Part shown: positions 33,354 through 44,218 of the stretch, in pieces
Numbering within the stretch: the first letter of the stretch is position 1
How the letters are laid out: the number at the start of each line of letters is the position of its first letter
DNA from: PALSA-911 sp963839645
Lineage (GTDB): Bacteria > Pseudomonadota > Alphaproteobacteria > Acetobacterales > Acetobacteraceae
Length of the DNA: 64,000 nucleotides
Reading direction: 5' to 3'
Assembly: GCA_963839645.1 (NCBI GenBank)
Contig: CAWIVZ010000008.1
Span: 1,178,001-1,242,000, forward strand
The notes under the pieces: model-generated
The model's input: only the letters and a program-made list of their open reading frames with translations
Database searches by the model: none
Told to the model about the DNA's origin: nothing
Position numbers and translations under genes: made by a program

Positions 33354-34312
33354 CCGGTCATATCCCCGTGATGCTGGCCGAGGTCCTGCAAACGCTGACC
33401 CCGCGCGCCGGCGCCGCCTATCTGGACGCCACCTTCGGCGGCGGCGGCTACAGCGCGGCCATCCTTGAAGCCGCCCCCTGCACCCTGTGGGCGATCGACC
33501 GCGACGCGGAGGCGATCGCCCGCGGTGCCAGCCTCGCCGCCCGCTTCCCCGGCCGGCTGCATCTGCTGCAGGGCAATTTCGGCAACATGCTGAACCTGCT
33601 CGCCGAGCAGGGCGTCAGCCAGCTGGACGGCGTGGTGCTGGATCTGGGCGTCTCGTCCTTTCAGCTCGACGACGCGGCGCGCGGCTTTTCCTTCCGCACC
33701 GACGGCCCGCTCGACATGCGCATGGGCCAGGAAGGGCCGACTGCCGCCGATCTGGTCAACACCCTGCCGGAAACCGAGATCGCCGACATCCTCTATGAGT
33801 TCGGCGAGGAGCGCGCCTCGCGCCGGATCGCCAAGGCCATCGTCGCGGCGCGCGACATCGCGCCGATCGAGACCACTTTGCGGCTGGCCGAGATCGTTCG
33901 TTCCGTGCTGCCGCCGGACCGTTCCGGCAACCATCCGGCCACCCGCAGCTTCCAGGCGCTGCGCATCCGGGTGAACGACGAACTCGGCGAAATCGAGCGC
34001 GCCCTGGCCCAGGCCGCCGAATTGCTGGCGCCCGGTGGCCGGCTGGTGGTGGTGTCGTTCCATTCCCTCGAAGACCGCATCGTCAAGCGCTTCATGACCG
34101 GGGCCACCGGACGCACCCCGGCGCCGTCGCGTCATTCCCCGTCGAGCCTGACCGCCCGCGCCGCGGCCGATTTCCGGCTGCTGACCCACAAGGCGCTACG
34201 GCCTGGCGACATGGAGACGGCCCGGAACCCGCGCGCACGCAGCGCCCGGCTGCGGGCGATGGAACGAATCGAAAGACAGGCGATATTGCCGGCGGAGACC
34301 CTCACACCATGA
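33350..34312 (+). CDS. rsmH: 16S rRNA (cytosine1402-N4)-methyltransferase RsmH
   Basis: Methylates N4 of C1402 in 16S rRNA using S-adenosylmethionine. 320 residues. SAM motif I is YLDATFGGGGYSAAIL. LGVSSFQLDDAARGFSFR and the DMRMGQ run are signature motifs of the RsmH/MraW family, and VVVSFHSLEDRIVKRF closes the domain. The frame is intact. It overlaps mraZ upstream (ATGA at 33350) and ftsL downstream (ATG 34309, stop at 34312). Confidence 0.95.
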   Translation: MTGHIPVMLAEVLQTLTPRAGAAYLDATFGGGGYSAAILEAAPCTLWAIDRDAEAIARGASLAARFPGRLHLLQGNFGNMLNLLAEQGVSQLDGVVLDLGVSSFQLDDAARGFSFRTDGPLDMRMGQEGPTAADLVNTLPETEIADILYEFGEERASRRIAKAIVAARDIAPIETTLRLAEIVRSVLPPDRSGNHPATRSFQALRIRVNDELGEIERALAQAAELLAPGGRLVVVSFHSLEDRIVKRFMTGATGRTPAPSRHSPSSLTARAAADFRLLTHKALRPGDMETARNPRARSARLRAMERIERQAILPAETLTP

Positions 34313-35193
34313 TCCGTCCCTTCACCCTTATCTGCATGCTGCTCGCCTGCGGCTCCGGTTTGTACTTGTATCAAACCAAGCATCGCGTGCGGCTGCTCGA
34401 CCGGGACATCGCCCAGGTGGTGCAGGAGACCTCCGCCGCGCGGGACCGCGCCGGCGTGCTGCGCACCGAATGGACCCTGCTGAACGATCTGGAACGGCTG
34501 CGCTCGCTGTCGGACCAGTATCTGCAACTGCGCCCGGTGGCGCCGGGGCAGTTCACCACGATGGCGGACCTGGCCAGCCGCCTGCCCGCGCCGCGCGCGC
34601 CGCAGCCTGATCCGGATCCTGCGCCCACGGCTTCGTCGGCGTTGATGTCGGAAGCCGCGCCCACCCCGACCGATCCTGCCACGGCCGATGCCGGCGCGGC
34701 CCCGGCCGGCGAGACGACCGCCGAGGCCGCCGACCTGCCGACGCCGCCGGTACCCCCGCCGGCCGCACCCCATCCGGTGCAGATGGCGTCTGCCCAGGGA
34801 CTGGGGACCCAGGGAGTGGCGGCCCAAACCATGGCGTCCCAGGGCATGGCCAAGGAGATCGCGCGCGAAGCCGCCGCGAAGGCCGCCGCGCGCGCGACCG
34901 CCGAGGCCGCGCTGGCCCGGGCCGCGGAACGCCGCCAGCTCGCCGAAGCCGTCAGCCGCGCCCAGGCAGCGTCCCAGTTGGCGTCCCGGCCCGTCGCTAC
35001 CGCGCCCGTTGCCAGAGCCTCCATCGCCACCGCGTCCGCTGCCAGGGCGGCCACCCCGACCTATGGCGCGTCCCACGCCTACACGACGCCATCCGCCTAC
35101 ACCCCGCCGCAAACGTCCTCGCTCGGCATGGCGGCGCGCACGATGCTGCCCCCGCCGGTGCCGGTATCGGCCTACCAGGTACCAGAGCCCTAA
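34309..35193 (+). CDS. ftsL: cell division protein FtsL, with long Ala/Gln-rich C-terminal extension
   Basis: Bitopic divisome protein that links FtsQ-FtsB to FtsW/FtsI. The short cytoplasmic end, one membrane helix (LICMLLACGSGLYLY, residues ~4-18) and a coiled coil (RVRLLDRDIAQVVQETSAAR to TLLNDLERLRSLSDQYLQL) fit FtsL and its position between rsmH and ftsI. At 294 residues it is far longer than a typical FtsL of ~100-130. Residues ~95-294 are low complexity, rich in Ala, Pro, Gln and Thr, with repeated MASQ/ATA motifs, and probably disordered in the periplasm. Assignment rests on position and topology more than on sequence identity. Confidence 0.8.
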   Translation: MIRPFTLICMLLACGSGLYLYQTKHRVRLLDRDIAQVVQETSAARDRAGVLRTEWTLLNDLERLRSLSDQYLQLRPVAPGQFTTMADLASRLPAPRAPQPDPDPAPTASSALMSEAAPTPTDPATADAGAAPAGETTAEAADLPTPPVPPPAAPHPVQMASAQGLGTQGVAAQTMASQGMAKEIAREAAAKAAARATAEAALARAAERRQLAEAVSRAQAASQLASRPVATAPVARASIATASAARAATPTYGASHAYTTPSAYTPPQTSSLGMAARTMLPPPVPVSAYQVPEP

Positions 35194-37368
35194 TTGACCG
35201 GCGAACCAACCAGCTACGGTCCGCCGCCCGGCGCGCCCTCGCCCGATTCCGCGCCGCGCGGCCTGCCCGCTCGGCGGGCCGGCGCGCCGCGCGGCGGCGC
35301 CGTGCCGATGATGGAGGACGTACGCGTCACCGCGCCCGACCTGCACCGCCGCGCCGCGCTGGAATTGACCCGCGGCCGGCTGGTCTTCGCCGCCTGCGGC
35401 TTCGCCCTGCTGTTCCTCGCCGTGGCGCTGAAGCTCGCGGACGCCACCATCGTCCAGCCGCTGATGCCGCACCGCCCCGAGCGCCCGATCGCGCAGCTGC
35501 TGCCGCCGGAGAAGACCGCCGACGCCACGGTGCACGCCGAGCGCGCCATGATCACCGACCGCAACGGCGAGTTCCTCGCGGTGTCGCTGCCCACCGCCGC
35601 GCTCTACGCCAACCCGCGGGAAATGATCGACACGGCGGACGCCGCGCACAAGCTGAAGCAGGTGCTGCCCAAGCTGAACGAGGCCAGGACCGCGCAGCGT
35701 CTGGCGAACGCGGAAAAGCAGTTCGTCTACCTCGCCCGCCAGTTGAACCAGCGCGAGCAGATGGCGATCAACCGGCTGGGCATCCCCGGGGTGTATTTCG
35801 AGCAGACCGAGCGCCGCCGCTATCCGCTCGGGCGCACCGCCGCGCATGTGCTGGGCGGCGTGGACGTGGACGGCACCGGCATCGCCGGGGTGGAGAAGCA
35901 GTTCAACAGCAGGCTGAGCAAGGACCGCACGCCGCTGAAGCTCTCGATCGACGTTAAGGTCCAGGCCGTCGTGCGCGACGAATTGTCCAAGGCGATGGAC
36001 GAGTTCCGCGCCATCGGCGCCTGCGGCATCGTCATGGACGTGCGCACCGGGGAGGTGCTGGCCATGGTCAGCCTGCCCGACTACGATGCCAACGACGTCC
36101 GCACCGCCACCGACGACGAACGCTTCAACCGCGCGATCACGGGCGTGTACGAGCCGGGCAGCACGTTCAAGCTGCAAACCGCGTCGATGGCGCTGGACAG
36201 CGGCATCGCGCATCTGTGGGACATCTACGACGCGGCCCACCCGATCCATATCGGCCGCTTTACCATCACCGATTTCGAGGGCAAGAAGCGCCCCCTCGAA
36301 CTGCCGGAAGTGCTCGCCTATTCCTCCAATCTCGGTGCCGCCCATATCGCCCTGTCCGTCGGTGCCGATCGCCAGCGGGCCTGGCTGCGCAACATGGGCA
36401 TGTTCGACCGCGTCGGCATCGAGCTGCCGGAGGTGGCGCGTCCGCTGTATCCCGCCGCGTCCAACTGGAAAGAGGCCGCCACGATGACCGTCGGGTTCGG
36501 CCACGGCATCGCGGTATCGCCGCTGCACGTGGTGCGCGGCACCGCGGCGATCGCCAATGGCGGCGTCCTGCTGCGTCCGACCATCCTGGCCGATACGGAC
36601 GGCACCCTGGCCGGCGGCATGCGGGTGATGCAGCCGCAGACCTCGGACATCATGCGCCGGCTGATGCGCCTGGTGGTCACCGACGGCTTCGGCAAGACCG
36701 CCGAGGTGCCGGGCTACTACCCCGGCGGCAAGACCGGCACCGCCGAGAAGGTCGCCGGGCGCGGCGGCTATCGCAAGCACACCAACGTCGCCGCGTTCAT
36801 GAGCGTGTTTCCGATGCAGGCGCCGCGATTCGCGGTGTACATGATGCTGGACGAGCCGAAGGCGAACGCCTCCACCCACGGCTACGCCACCGCCGGCTGG
36901 GTCGCCGCCCCCGCGGCCGGCCGGGTGATCGCGCGCATCGGTCCGATGATGGGCCTGCTGCCGGATACCGAGGACGCGGCGCTGATCAACCAGGCGCTCT
37001 ACATGCCGCTGACGCCGCCACGCGGCTATGTCGTGCGTCCGGTCCAGTTCCCGGGCCCGCAACCGGTGATGCCGGTGGTGACGTCCGAGGCACCCCCATA
37101 CATGCCGCCTCCGGCGCCGCCGGTTGCGGACATGCAGAAATCGCCGATGGCCGCGGCGCACGAAATGCGGCCCGGGCGTTCCACCCCAGCCTCCAACCGG
37201 GCCGTTCCGGCGCGGCCTCCCGTGCTGTCGCCGGCGGCGAGGCCGATACGCGATCCCCGACATGAGGCGAGGCTACCCGCGCCGACGTCGCCCAGCCTGA
37301 TCGGTGCCTCCATGATCCCGGCGACCGCCACGCGGGCCGACGGGGCCGACGCGCTTGCGCGTAGGTGA
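35194..37368 (+). CDS. ftsI: peptidoglycan transpeptidase FtsI (PBP3)
   Basis: Divisome D,D-transpeptidase. One membrane helix (LVFAACGFALLFLAVALKLA), then the pedestal and transpeptidase domain with the SxxK motif STFK (S323 counting from TTG 35194), SSN at ~377-379, and KTG at ~513. The C-terminal ~120 residues are Pro-rich and low complexity (PPAPPVADMQ, then PARPPVLSPAARP) and not part of the catalytic fold. Start uncertain: TTG 35194 follows the ftsL stop directly; ATG 35308/35311 is a likelier translational start by codon type. The frame is intact. The end overlaps or abuts murE. Confidence 0.92.
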   Translation: MTGEPTSYGPPPGAPSPDSAPRGLPARRAGAPRGGAVPMMEDVRVTAPDLHRRAALELTRGRLVFAACGFALLFLAVALKLADATIVQPLMPHRPERPIAQLLPPEKTADATVHAERAMITDRNGEFLAVSLPTAALYANPREMIDTADAAHKLKQVLPKLNEARTAQRLANAEKQFVYLARQLNQREQMAINRLGIPGVYFEQTERRRYPLGRTAAHVLGGVDVDGTGIAGVEKQFNSRLSKDRTPLKLSIDVKVQAVVRDELSKAMDEFRAIGACGIVMDVRTGEVLAMVSLPDYDANDVRTATDDERFNRAITGVYEPGSTFKLQTASMALDSGIAHLWDIYDAAHPIHIGRFTITDFEGKKRPLELPEVLAYSSNLGAAHIALSVGADRQRAWLRNMGMFDRVGIELPEVARPLYPAASNWKEAATMTVGFGHGIAVSPLHVVRGTAAIANGGVLLRPTILADTDGTLAGGMRVMQPQTSDIMRRLMRLVVTDGFGKTAEVPGYYPGGKTGTAEKVAGRGGYRKHTNVAAFMSVFPMQAPRFAVYMMLDEPKANASTHGYATAGWVAAPAAGRVIARIGPMMGLLPDTEDAALINQALYMPLTPPRGYVVRPVQFPGPQPVMPVVTSEAPPYMPPPAPPVADMQKSPMAAAHEMRPGRSTPASNRAVPARPPVLSPAARPIRDPRHEARLPAPTSPSLIGASMIPATATRADGADALARR

Positions 37369-37372
37369 CATC

Positions 37373-38854
37373 ATGCGCCACAGCGCCACGCTTTCCTCTG
37401 CCAACCGGCCTTCCTCCGGCAATGCCCCGGTTTGGGCCGGGCTGGACGTCCGCGCGATCACCGCTGACAGCCGCGCCGTTCGTCCCGGCACCCTGTTCGT
37501 CGCCATCCCCGGAACGGGCCAGGACGGCCGCGCCTTCATCGGCCAGGCCGTCGCCGCCGGCGCCGTCGCCGTGCTCGCGCCATCCGGCACGCAATGGCCC
37601 GCAGGCGTCCCCGCCCGCCCCCTGATCGAGGATCCCGAGCCTCGCCGCGCCCTGGCCCGCGCCGCCGCCCTGCTGGCCGGCCGCCAGCCGCGGCAGATCG
37701 CCGCGGTCACCGGCACCAACGGCAAGACCAGCAGCGTCGAGTTCCTGCGCCAGATTTTTTCCAGCGCCGGCCATCGCGCCGCCAGCCTTGGCACGCTCGG
37801 ATTGAATGCGCCGGGATTTCCCCCCGGCGCGGGCCTGACCACGCCCGACCCGGTCAGTCTGGCCAACACGCTGGCCGCCCTCGCCGCCGCCGGGATCGAG
37901 CACGTCGCGATCGAAGCCTCCTCGCACGGCCTCGACCAGTTCCGCCTCGACGGCGTCACCCTCGCGGCCGGCGCCTTCACCAACCTGACCCGCGACCATC
38001 TGGACTATCACGGCACCGAGGCCGCCTACCGCGCCGCCAAGCTGCGCCTGTTCTCTGAACTGCTGCCGGCAGGCGCGCCGGTGGTGGCGAACGCCGACAT
38101 GGACGGGGAAACGTTCGGACAGCTCCGCCGCATCGCCGCCGAGCGGCGCCTGGACCTGCTCAGCGTCGGCGAGGCCGGCACCGCGATCCGCCTGCTGCGC
38201 GCGATCCCGCGCCCGGACGGCCAGATCCTCGAAATCGAGGCGCACGGCGCGCGCCGGGAGATCGCGCTAAGACTGCCCGGCCGCTTCCAGGCCGACAATG
38301 TGCTGCTGGCCGCCGGTCTCGCGCTCGCGCTCGGGGAAGGCTCGGCGATCGATCATCTGGAAAGGCTCACCGGCGTGCGCGGCCGCATGGAACTCGCCGC
38401 CCGGCTGCCCAACGGCGCGGCGGTCTATGTCGACTACGCCCATACGCCCGACGCGCTGGAACGCCTGTTGCTGGCGCTGCGACCGCACACGAAGGGCCGG
38501 CTGCATCTGGTATTCGGCGCAGGCGGCGACCGCGACCGCGGCAAGCGGCCGCTGATGGGCGCGATCGCCGCCCGGCTCGCCGATCGGGCCATCGTCACCG
38601 ACGACAATCCCCGCACCGAGGATCCCGCCGCCATCCGCGCCGAGATCCTGCAGGCCTGCCACGACGCCGTCGAAATCGGCGACCGCGAGGCCGCCATCGC
38701 CGCCGCGCTGGCAGGCCTCGCCCCCGGCGACGTGCTCGCCGTCGCCGGCAAGGGCCACGAACAGGGCCAGACCATCGGCTCCCACGTCCACCCCTTCGAC
38801 GATGCCGGCGCCATCCGCAAACTGGCCGGTCTGCCATCCGCAGGCATGGCATGA
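37373..38854 (+). CDS. murE: UDP-MurNAc-tripeptide synthetase MurE
   Basis: Adds meso-diaminopimelate to UDP-MurNAc-L-Ala-D-Glu. 493 residues. ATP loop VTGTNGKTSSVEFL. The diaminopimelate-specificity motif is DNPRTEDP (DNPR is the mDAP-type signature). GHEQGQ near the end is also typical. It starts at ATG 37373, six bases after the ftsI stop; TTG 37355 in the same frame would overlap ftsI. Its TGA overlaps the murF ATG at 38851. Confidence 0.93.
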   Translation: MRHSATLSSANRPSSGNAPVWAGLDVRAITADSRAVRPGTLFVAIPGTGQDGRAFIGQAVAAGAVAVLAPSGTQWPAGVPARPLIEDPEPRRALARAAALLAGRQPRQIAAVTGTNGKTSSVEFLRQIFSSAGHRAASLGTLGLNAPGFPPGAGLTTPDPVSLANTLAALAAAGIEHVAIEASSHGLDQFRLDGVTLAAGAFTNLTRDHLDYHGTEAAYRAAKLRLFSELLPAGAPVVANADMDGETFGQLRRIAAERRLDLLSVGEAGTAIRLLRAIPRPDGQILEIEAHGARREIALRLPGRFQADNVLLAAGLALALGEGSAIDHLERLTGVRGRMELAARLPNGAAVYVDYAHTPDALERLLLALRPHTKGRLHLVFGAGGDRDRGKRPLMGAIAARLADRAIVTDDNPRTEDPAAIRAEILQACHDAVEIGDREAAIAAALAGLAPGDVLAVAGKGHEQGQTIGSHVHPFDDAGAIRKLAGLPSAGMA

Positions 38855-40245
38855 GACCGCTCTGGAACGCCGAGGACCTGCTGAACGCCACCGGCGGCGC
38901 GATGGAGGAGAAATTCGCCGCCACCGGCGTCTCGATCGACACCCGCACGCTGCTGCCCGGCGACCTGTTCATCGCCCTGGTCGGCGAGAACGGCGACGGG
39001 CACGACCACGTCGCCGCGGCGCTGGCCAAGGGCTCGTCCGGCGCGATGGTCCATAAGGACGCGGGAAGCGCCAAGAACCTGCTGGTGGTCGACGACACGC
39101 TGGCCGCCCTGCACCGCCTCGGCGCCTTCGCGCGCGGCCGCTTCCCCGGCCGTGTCGCCGCCATCACCGGCAGCGTGGGCAAGACCACGACCAAGGAGAT
39201 GCTGCGCAGCATCCTCGCAGCCCAGGGCTCCACCCACGCCGCGGCCGCGTCCTACAACAACCATTGGGGCGTGCCGCTGACGCTGGCGCGCCTGCCGCCG
39301 GACGCGGTCTATTGCGTGGCGGAGATCGGCATGAACCATCCCGGCGAGATCGAGCCGCTGGCCCGGCTCGTCAGCCCGCATGTCGGCGTCATCACCACGA
39401 TCGCCGCTGTGCATATCGGCCATCTCGGCAGCCTGGAGGCGATCGCCGACGAAAAGGCGAGCCTGTTGCGTGCGCTCGAACCCGACGGGATCGCGGTGCT
39501 GCCGGCCGACATCGCGCTCTATCCGCGCCTTGCCGCCGCCGCCCCCGGCCGCATCATCGGCTTTGGCGCGTCGGCAAGGGCGCAGGCCCGGCTGATCGAG
39601 GCGCGGGCGGACGCCGATGGCACGGATATCCACGCCGACATCGCCGGCCACGACCTGCGCTTGCGCCTGCCCGCGTCGGGCCTGCACATGGCGATGAACG
39701 CTGTCGCCGCACTCGCCGCCTGCGTGGCGCTGGGCGCCGACCCCGCCGCCGGCGCGAAGGCATTGGAAAAGTTCTCCGCCGTTGCCGGCCGCGGCGCGCG
39801 CGCGATCATTGCCCTGAAGGGTGGCCAGGCGCTGCTGCTGGACGAAAGCTACAACGCCTCCGCCACCTCCATTCGCGCGGCGCTGGCGGTGCTGAAGCTG
39901 CAGCCGGCCAGGCGGCGCATCGCCGTGCTCGGGGACATGCTGGAGCTCGGCGGCCTGGCCGCCGCCGAGCATGCCGGCCTGGCCGATGCGGTCAGCGCCT
40001 CTGCCGACCTCGTGTTCGCGTGCGGCCCGATGATGCGCCATATGTTCGACGCCCTGCCGCCCGCGTTGCGCGGCGCGCATGTGGAAAACTCCGCCGACCT
40101 CGCGCCGATGGTCGCCGGCGCGCTCGCGCCCGGCGACGCGGTGCTGGTCAAGGGCAGCCTTGGCAGCCGGATGAAACTCGTCGTGTCTGCGCTGCAGCAG
40201 CTGAACGCCGAGCAAAAAGACCAAAATCCGGCGGAGCCAGGCTGA
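38851..40245 (+). CDS. murF: UDP-MurNAc-tripeptide-D-Ala-D-Ala ligase MurF
   Basis: Joins D-Ala-D-Ala to UDP-MurNAc-tripeptide, completing the precursor pentapeptide. 464 residues. ATP loop AITGSVGKTTTKEM. SYNNHWGVPLTLARLP and AEIGMNHPGEIEPL are Mur ligase substrate motifs, and LLDESYNASATSIRAAL is a MurF signature. The frame is intact. Overlaps: murE (ATGA at 38851) and mraY (ATG 40245 inside the TGA). Confidence 0.94.
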   Translation: MRPLWNAEDLLNATGGAMEEKFAATGVSIDTRTLLPGDLFIALVGENGDGHDHVAAALAKGSSGAMVHKDAGSAKNLLVVDDTLAALHRLGAFARGRFPGRVAAITGSVGKTTTKEMLRSILAAQGSTHAAAASYNNHWGVPLTLARLPPDAVYCVAEIGMNHPGEIEPLARLVSPHVGVITTIAAVHIGHLGSLEAIADEKASLLRALEPDGIAVLPADIALYPRLAAAAPGRIIGFGASARAQARLIEARADADGTDIHADIAGHDLRLRLPASGLHMAMNAVAALAACVALGADPAAGAKALEKFSAVAGRGARAIIALKGGQALLLDESYNASATSIRAALAVLKLQPARRRIAVLGDMLELGGLAAAEHAGLADAVSASADLVFACGPMMRHMFDALPPALRGAHVENSADLAPMVAGALAPGDAVLVKGSLGSRMKLVVSALQQLNAEQKDQNPAEPG

Positions 40246-41335
40246 TGCTGTTCAATATCTTCCGCCCCTTCGCCGACCAGTTCACGCCGGCCAACCTGTT
40301 CCGCTACATCACCTTCCGCTCGGGCGCGGCCTGCCTGACGGCACTGTTCATCGCCTTCATCCTTGGCCCGCCGGTGATCCGCTGGCTTAAATCGGTGCAG
40401 CACGAGGGGCAGCCGATCCGTTCGGACGGACCGGAGCGGCATCTGATCGAGAAAAAGGGCACGCCCACGATGGGCGGTGTGCTGATCCTGTTCGCGCTCG
40501 GCATCTCCACCCTGCTGTGGGCCGATCTGCGCAATTCGCTATGTTTGGGCGGTGATGTTCGTCACCTTCGGCTACGGCCTGCTCGGCTTCTTCGACGATT
40601 ACCAGAAGCTGTCCAAACGCAACCATCGCGGCATCTCCGGCCGCGTCAAGATGATCGTGCAGGCGGTGATCGGCCTGATCGCCGCGCATCTGGATCGTCG
40701 AGCTCAACCACTCCGGGCTCGGCACCACGCTCACCTTCCCGGTATTCAAGGATCTGCTGTTGCCGCTCGGCTACCTGTTCCCGGTTTTCGCGATGTTCGT
40801 GATGCAGGGCAGTTCCAACGCGGTGAACCTGACCGACGGGCTCGACGGCCTGGCGATCGTGCCCACCATCATCGCCGCCGGGGTGTTCGCCCTGATCGCC
40901 TATATCGTCGGCAACCGCATCTTCGCCGACTACCTGCAACTCAATCCGGTGCCCGGCGTGGGCGAATTGGCGGTGTTCTGCTCGGCCCTGATCGGCGCCG
41001 GGCTTGGCTTCCTCTGGTTCAACGCGCCGCCCGCCGCGGTGTTCATGGGCGACACGGGCAGCCTCGCCCTCGGCGGCGCGCTGGGCGCGGTGGCGGTGGC
41101 GACCAAGCACGAGATCGTGCTGATGATCGTCGGCGGGCTGTTCGTGGTCGAGACGGTGTCGGTGATCATCCAGGTGTTCTGGTACAAGCGCACCGGGCGG
41201 CGGGTGTTTCTGATGGCGCCGCTGCACCATCACTTCGAAAAGAAGGGCTGGGCCGAGCCCACCATCGTGATCCGATTCTGGATCATCTCCATGATCCTGG
41301 CCCTGGTCGGCCTTGCCACGTTGAAAATCCGATGA
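40245..41335 (+). CDS. mraY: phospho-MurNAc-pentapeptide transferase MraY (two frameshifts)
   Basis: Membrane enzyme that makes lipid I from UDP-MurNAc-pentapeptide and undecaprenyl phosphate. Multi-helix protein, about 363 residues after correction. Catalytic Asp regions: GYGLLGFFDDYQKLSKRNH and NLTDGLDGLAIVPT. The C-terminal HHHFEKKGWAEP is the MraY HHH motif. An extra T near 40543 (before RYVWAVMFV) and an extra G near 40687 (before IWIVELN) split it; both sides are conserved MraY. ATG 40245 sits in the murF stop; the end overlaps murD (ATGA). Confidence 0.92.
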
Positions 41336-42742
41336 ACACGCTCCCCGGCACCCACTTCCCGGAAACCCTTTTCGCGGGCCGGGTCTTCGCGGTCGTCGGC
41401 CTCGGCCGCAACGGACTGCCGGCGGCGAATGCCCTGATCGCCATGGGGGCCGACGTGCTGGTCTGGGACGACAGCGGCCCCGCGCGCGCCGCCGCCGCCG
41501 CCGCCGGCCTCGCCGTCGGCGACCCGTCGCGCAGGTCGAAGCGCCTCGCATGCCCTCGTGCTGTCGCCCGGGCATCCCGCATCGGTGGCCCAAGCCGCAT
41601 CCGATCGCGACCTGGGCGCACGAGAACAGGCGTGCCGATCTTCTCGGACGCGGAACTGCTGTTTCACGCCGTGCTCGCCAGCGGCTCGCGCGCGCGGTTC
41701 GCCGGCATCACCGGCACCAACGGCAAATCCACCACGACCGCGCTGCTCGCCCATATCCTGAGCACCGCCGGGGTGCCGAATGCCGCCGGCGGCAATCTCG
41801 GCCCCGCCGCCCTGGCGCTGCCGCTGCTCGCCGGACGACGGGGTCTATGTCCTCGAGATGTCGTCATACATGTTGGAGCGAATCGCCTCGCTCCGGTTCG
41901 ATGTGGCGGCAATGCTCAATCTCAGCGCCGACCACCTCGACCGCCATGGCGACATGGCCGGCTACGCCATGGCGAAGCGGGCGATCTTCGGCCGTCAGGG
42001 TCCGAATGATCTCGCCGTGATCGGCGTCGACGATCCCGCCAGCCGGACCATGGCGGCGGCGCTGCGCCGCCACGCCGCCCCGGTGATCGCGATCTCCGGC
42101 AACGCCTCGCCAGATCATCCGGCCGACATCTGGTGCGAGATGGGCATCCTGCGCGACCGTACCGGCCCGATCCTGCGCATGGCTGACGCCGCGGCGCTGC
42201 CGGGCTCGCACAACGCCCAGAACGCCGCCGCCGCCACCGCGATGGCCTTGCATCTCGGCGTTTCCCGCCAGGACATCGCTCGCGGCATCGCCAGCTTCCC
42301 CGGCCTGCGCGCATCGCCAGCAACAGGTCGGCACACGCCACGGGATCGCCTTCGTCAACGACAGCAAGGCCACCAACGCGGATGCCGCGGCCCGCGCGCT
42401 CGCCTGCTACCCGAACCTCGTGTGGATCGCCGGCGGCATCGCCAAGGAAGGCGGCATCGAGGCGCTTGCGCCCTGGTTCCAGCGCATCGCCCACGCCGTG
42501 CTGATCGGCCGCGACGCGCCGATGCTGGCCGCCACCCTGGACGCCCACGCGATCCCCTACACGCTCGCCGGCACGCTCGAGGCCGCGGTTCCGGCCGCCT
42601 TCGCCGCCGCCCGCGCGCTGGGTGCCGGCATCGTGCTGCTGTCTCCGGCCTGCGCCAGCTTCGACCAGTTCGCCGGCTTCGATGCGCGCGGCGACCGTTT
42701 TTCCGAACTCGTCGCCGCCCTCGCTCCCGCGGGAGACGTCTG

Positions 42743-42743
<1 letters not shown>
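41332..42743 (+). CDS. murD: UDP-MurNAc-L-alanine-D-glutamate ligase MurD (several frameshifts)
   Basis: Adds D-glutamate to UDP-MurNAc-L-Ala. About 469 codons. Domain 1 starts RVFAVVGLGRNGLPAANALI. The ATP loop is GITGTNGKSTTTALL. Domain 2-3 includes VYVLEMSSYMLERIASLRFD, LSADHLDRHGDMAGY, a readable NDSKATNAD in the third frame near 42360, and WIAGGIAKEGGIEAL. Frame changes occur near 41530, 41556, 41628, 41830 and 42312, and all segments are MurD. Overlaps ftsW (ATG 42743 in its TGA). Confidence 0.9.
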
Positions 42744-43879
<1,136 letters not shown>

Positions 43880-43905
43880 CCGCGGTCGTTGGCATTGGGC
43901 GGGTA

Positions 43906-44179
43906 GGAAGTAAAGCCGGGGCTTCGCCCCGGACCCCAGGAGGGGCGATGCCCCTCCACCCCGCAAGGAAACTCGTTCCCTTGACCCTTTTGAATAGGTT
44001 TGTTGGGGAAGGGGGCGGAAGCGACGTAGCCATTGACGGGCTTGGGCATGCCCCCTTCCCCAACAAACCCGTCCATGGGTTGAGGGGACGAGTTCCCTCA
44101 CGGGTGCAGGGCAGAGCGTCGCGCGAAGGCGCGCGCCGGACCGTGCCGGGGTCCGGGGCGGAGCCCCGGCCTTACTTCC
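43906..44179. repeat. nested palindromic element E2, between ftsW and murG
   Basis: Mirror-symmetric block of hairpins: CCGGGGC-ttc-GCCCCGG (43917-43932), GGAGGGGC-gat-GCCCCTCC, an AAGGAAACTCGTTCCCTT hairpin, a central perfect 20-bp inverted repeat (43997-44016 with 44050-44069), then inverted copies of the outer hairpins ending GCCCCGG (to ~44169). The ends GGAAGTAA (43906) and TTACTTCC (44172-44179) also pair. About 80% alike to E3 by eye. The right arm carries an additional ~25-bp GC-rich insertion. No credible gene lies inside. Confidence 0.85.
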
Positions 44180-44218
44180 CGCCGCCCGGCGCCAAGGGCT
44201 GCGGACATGAGGGGCCCC

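Noticed and set aside
34132..37263. A 1,043-codon open frame on the minus strand opposite ftsL-ftsI.
   Set aside because: It mirrors the codon bias of real plus-strand genes with clear motifs; high GC produces long antisense frames. No protein features.
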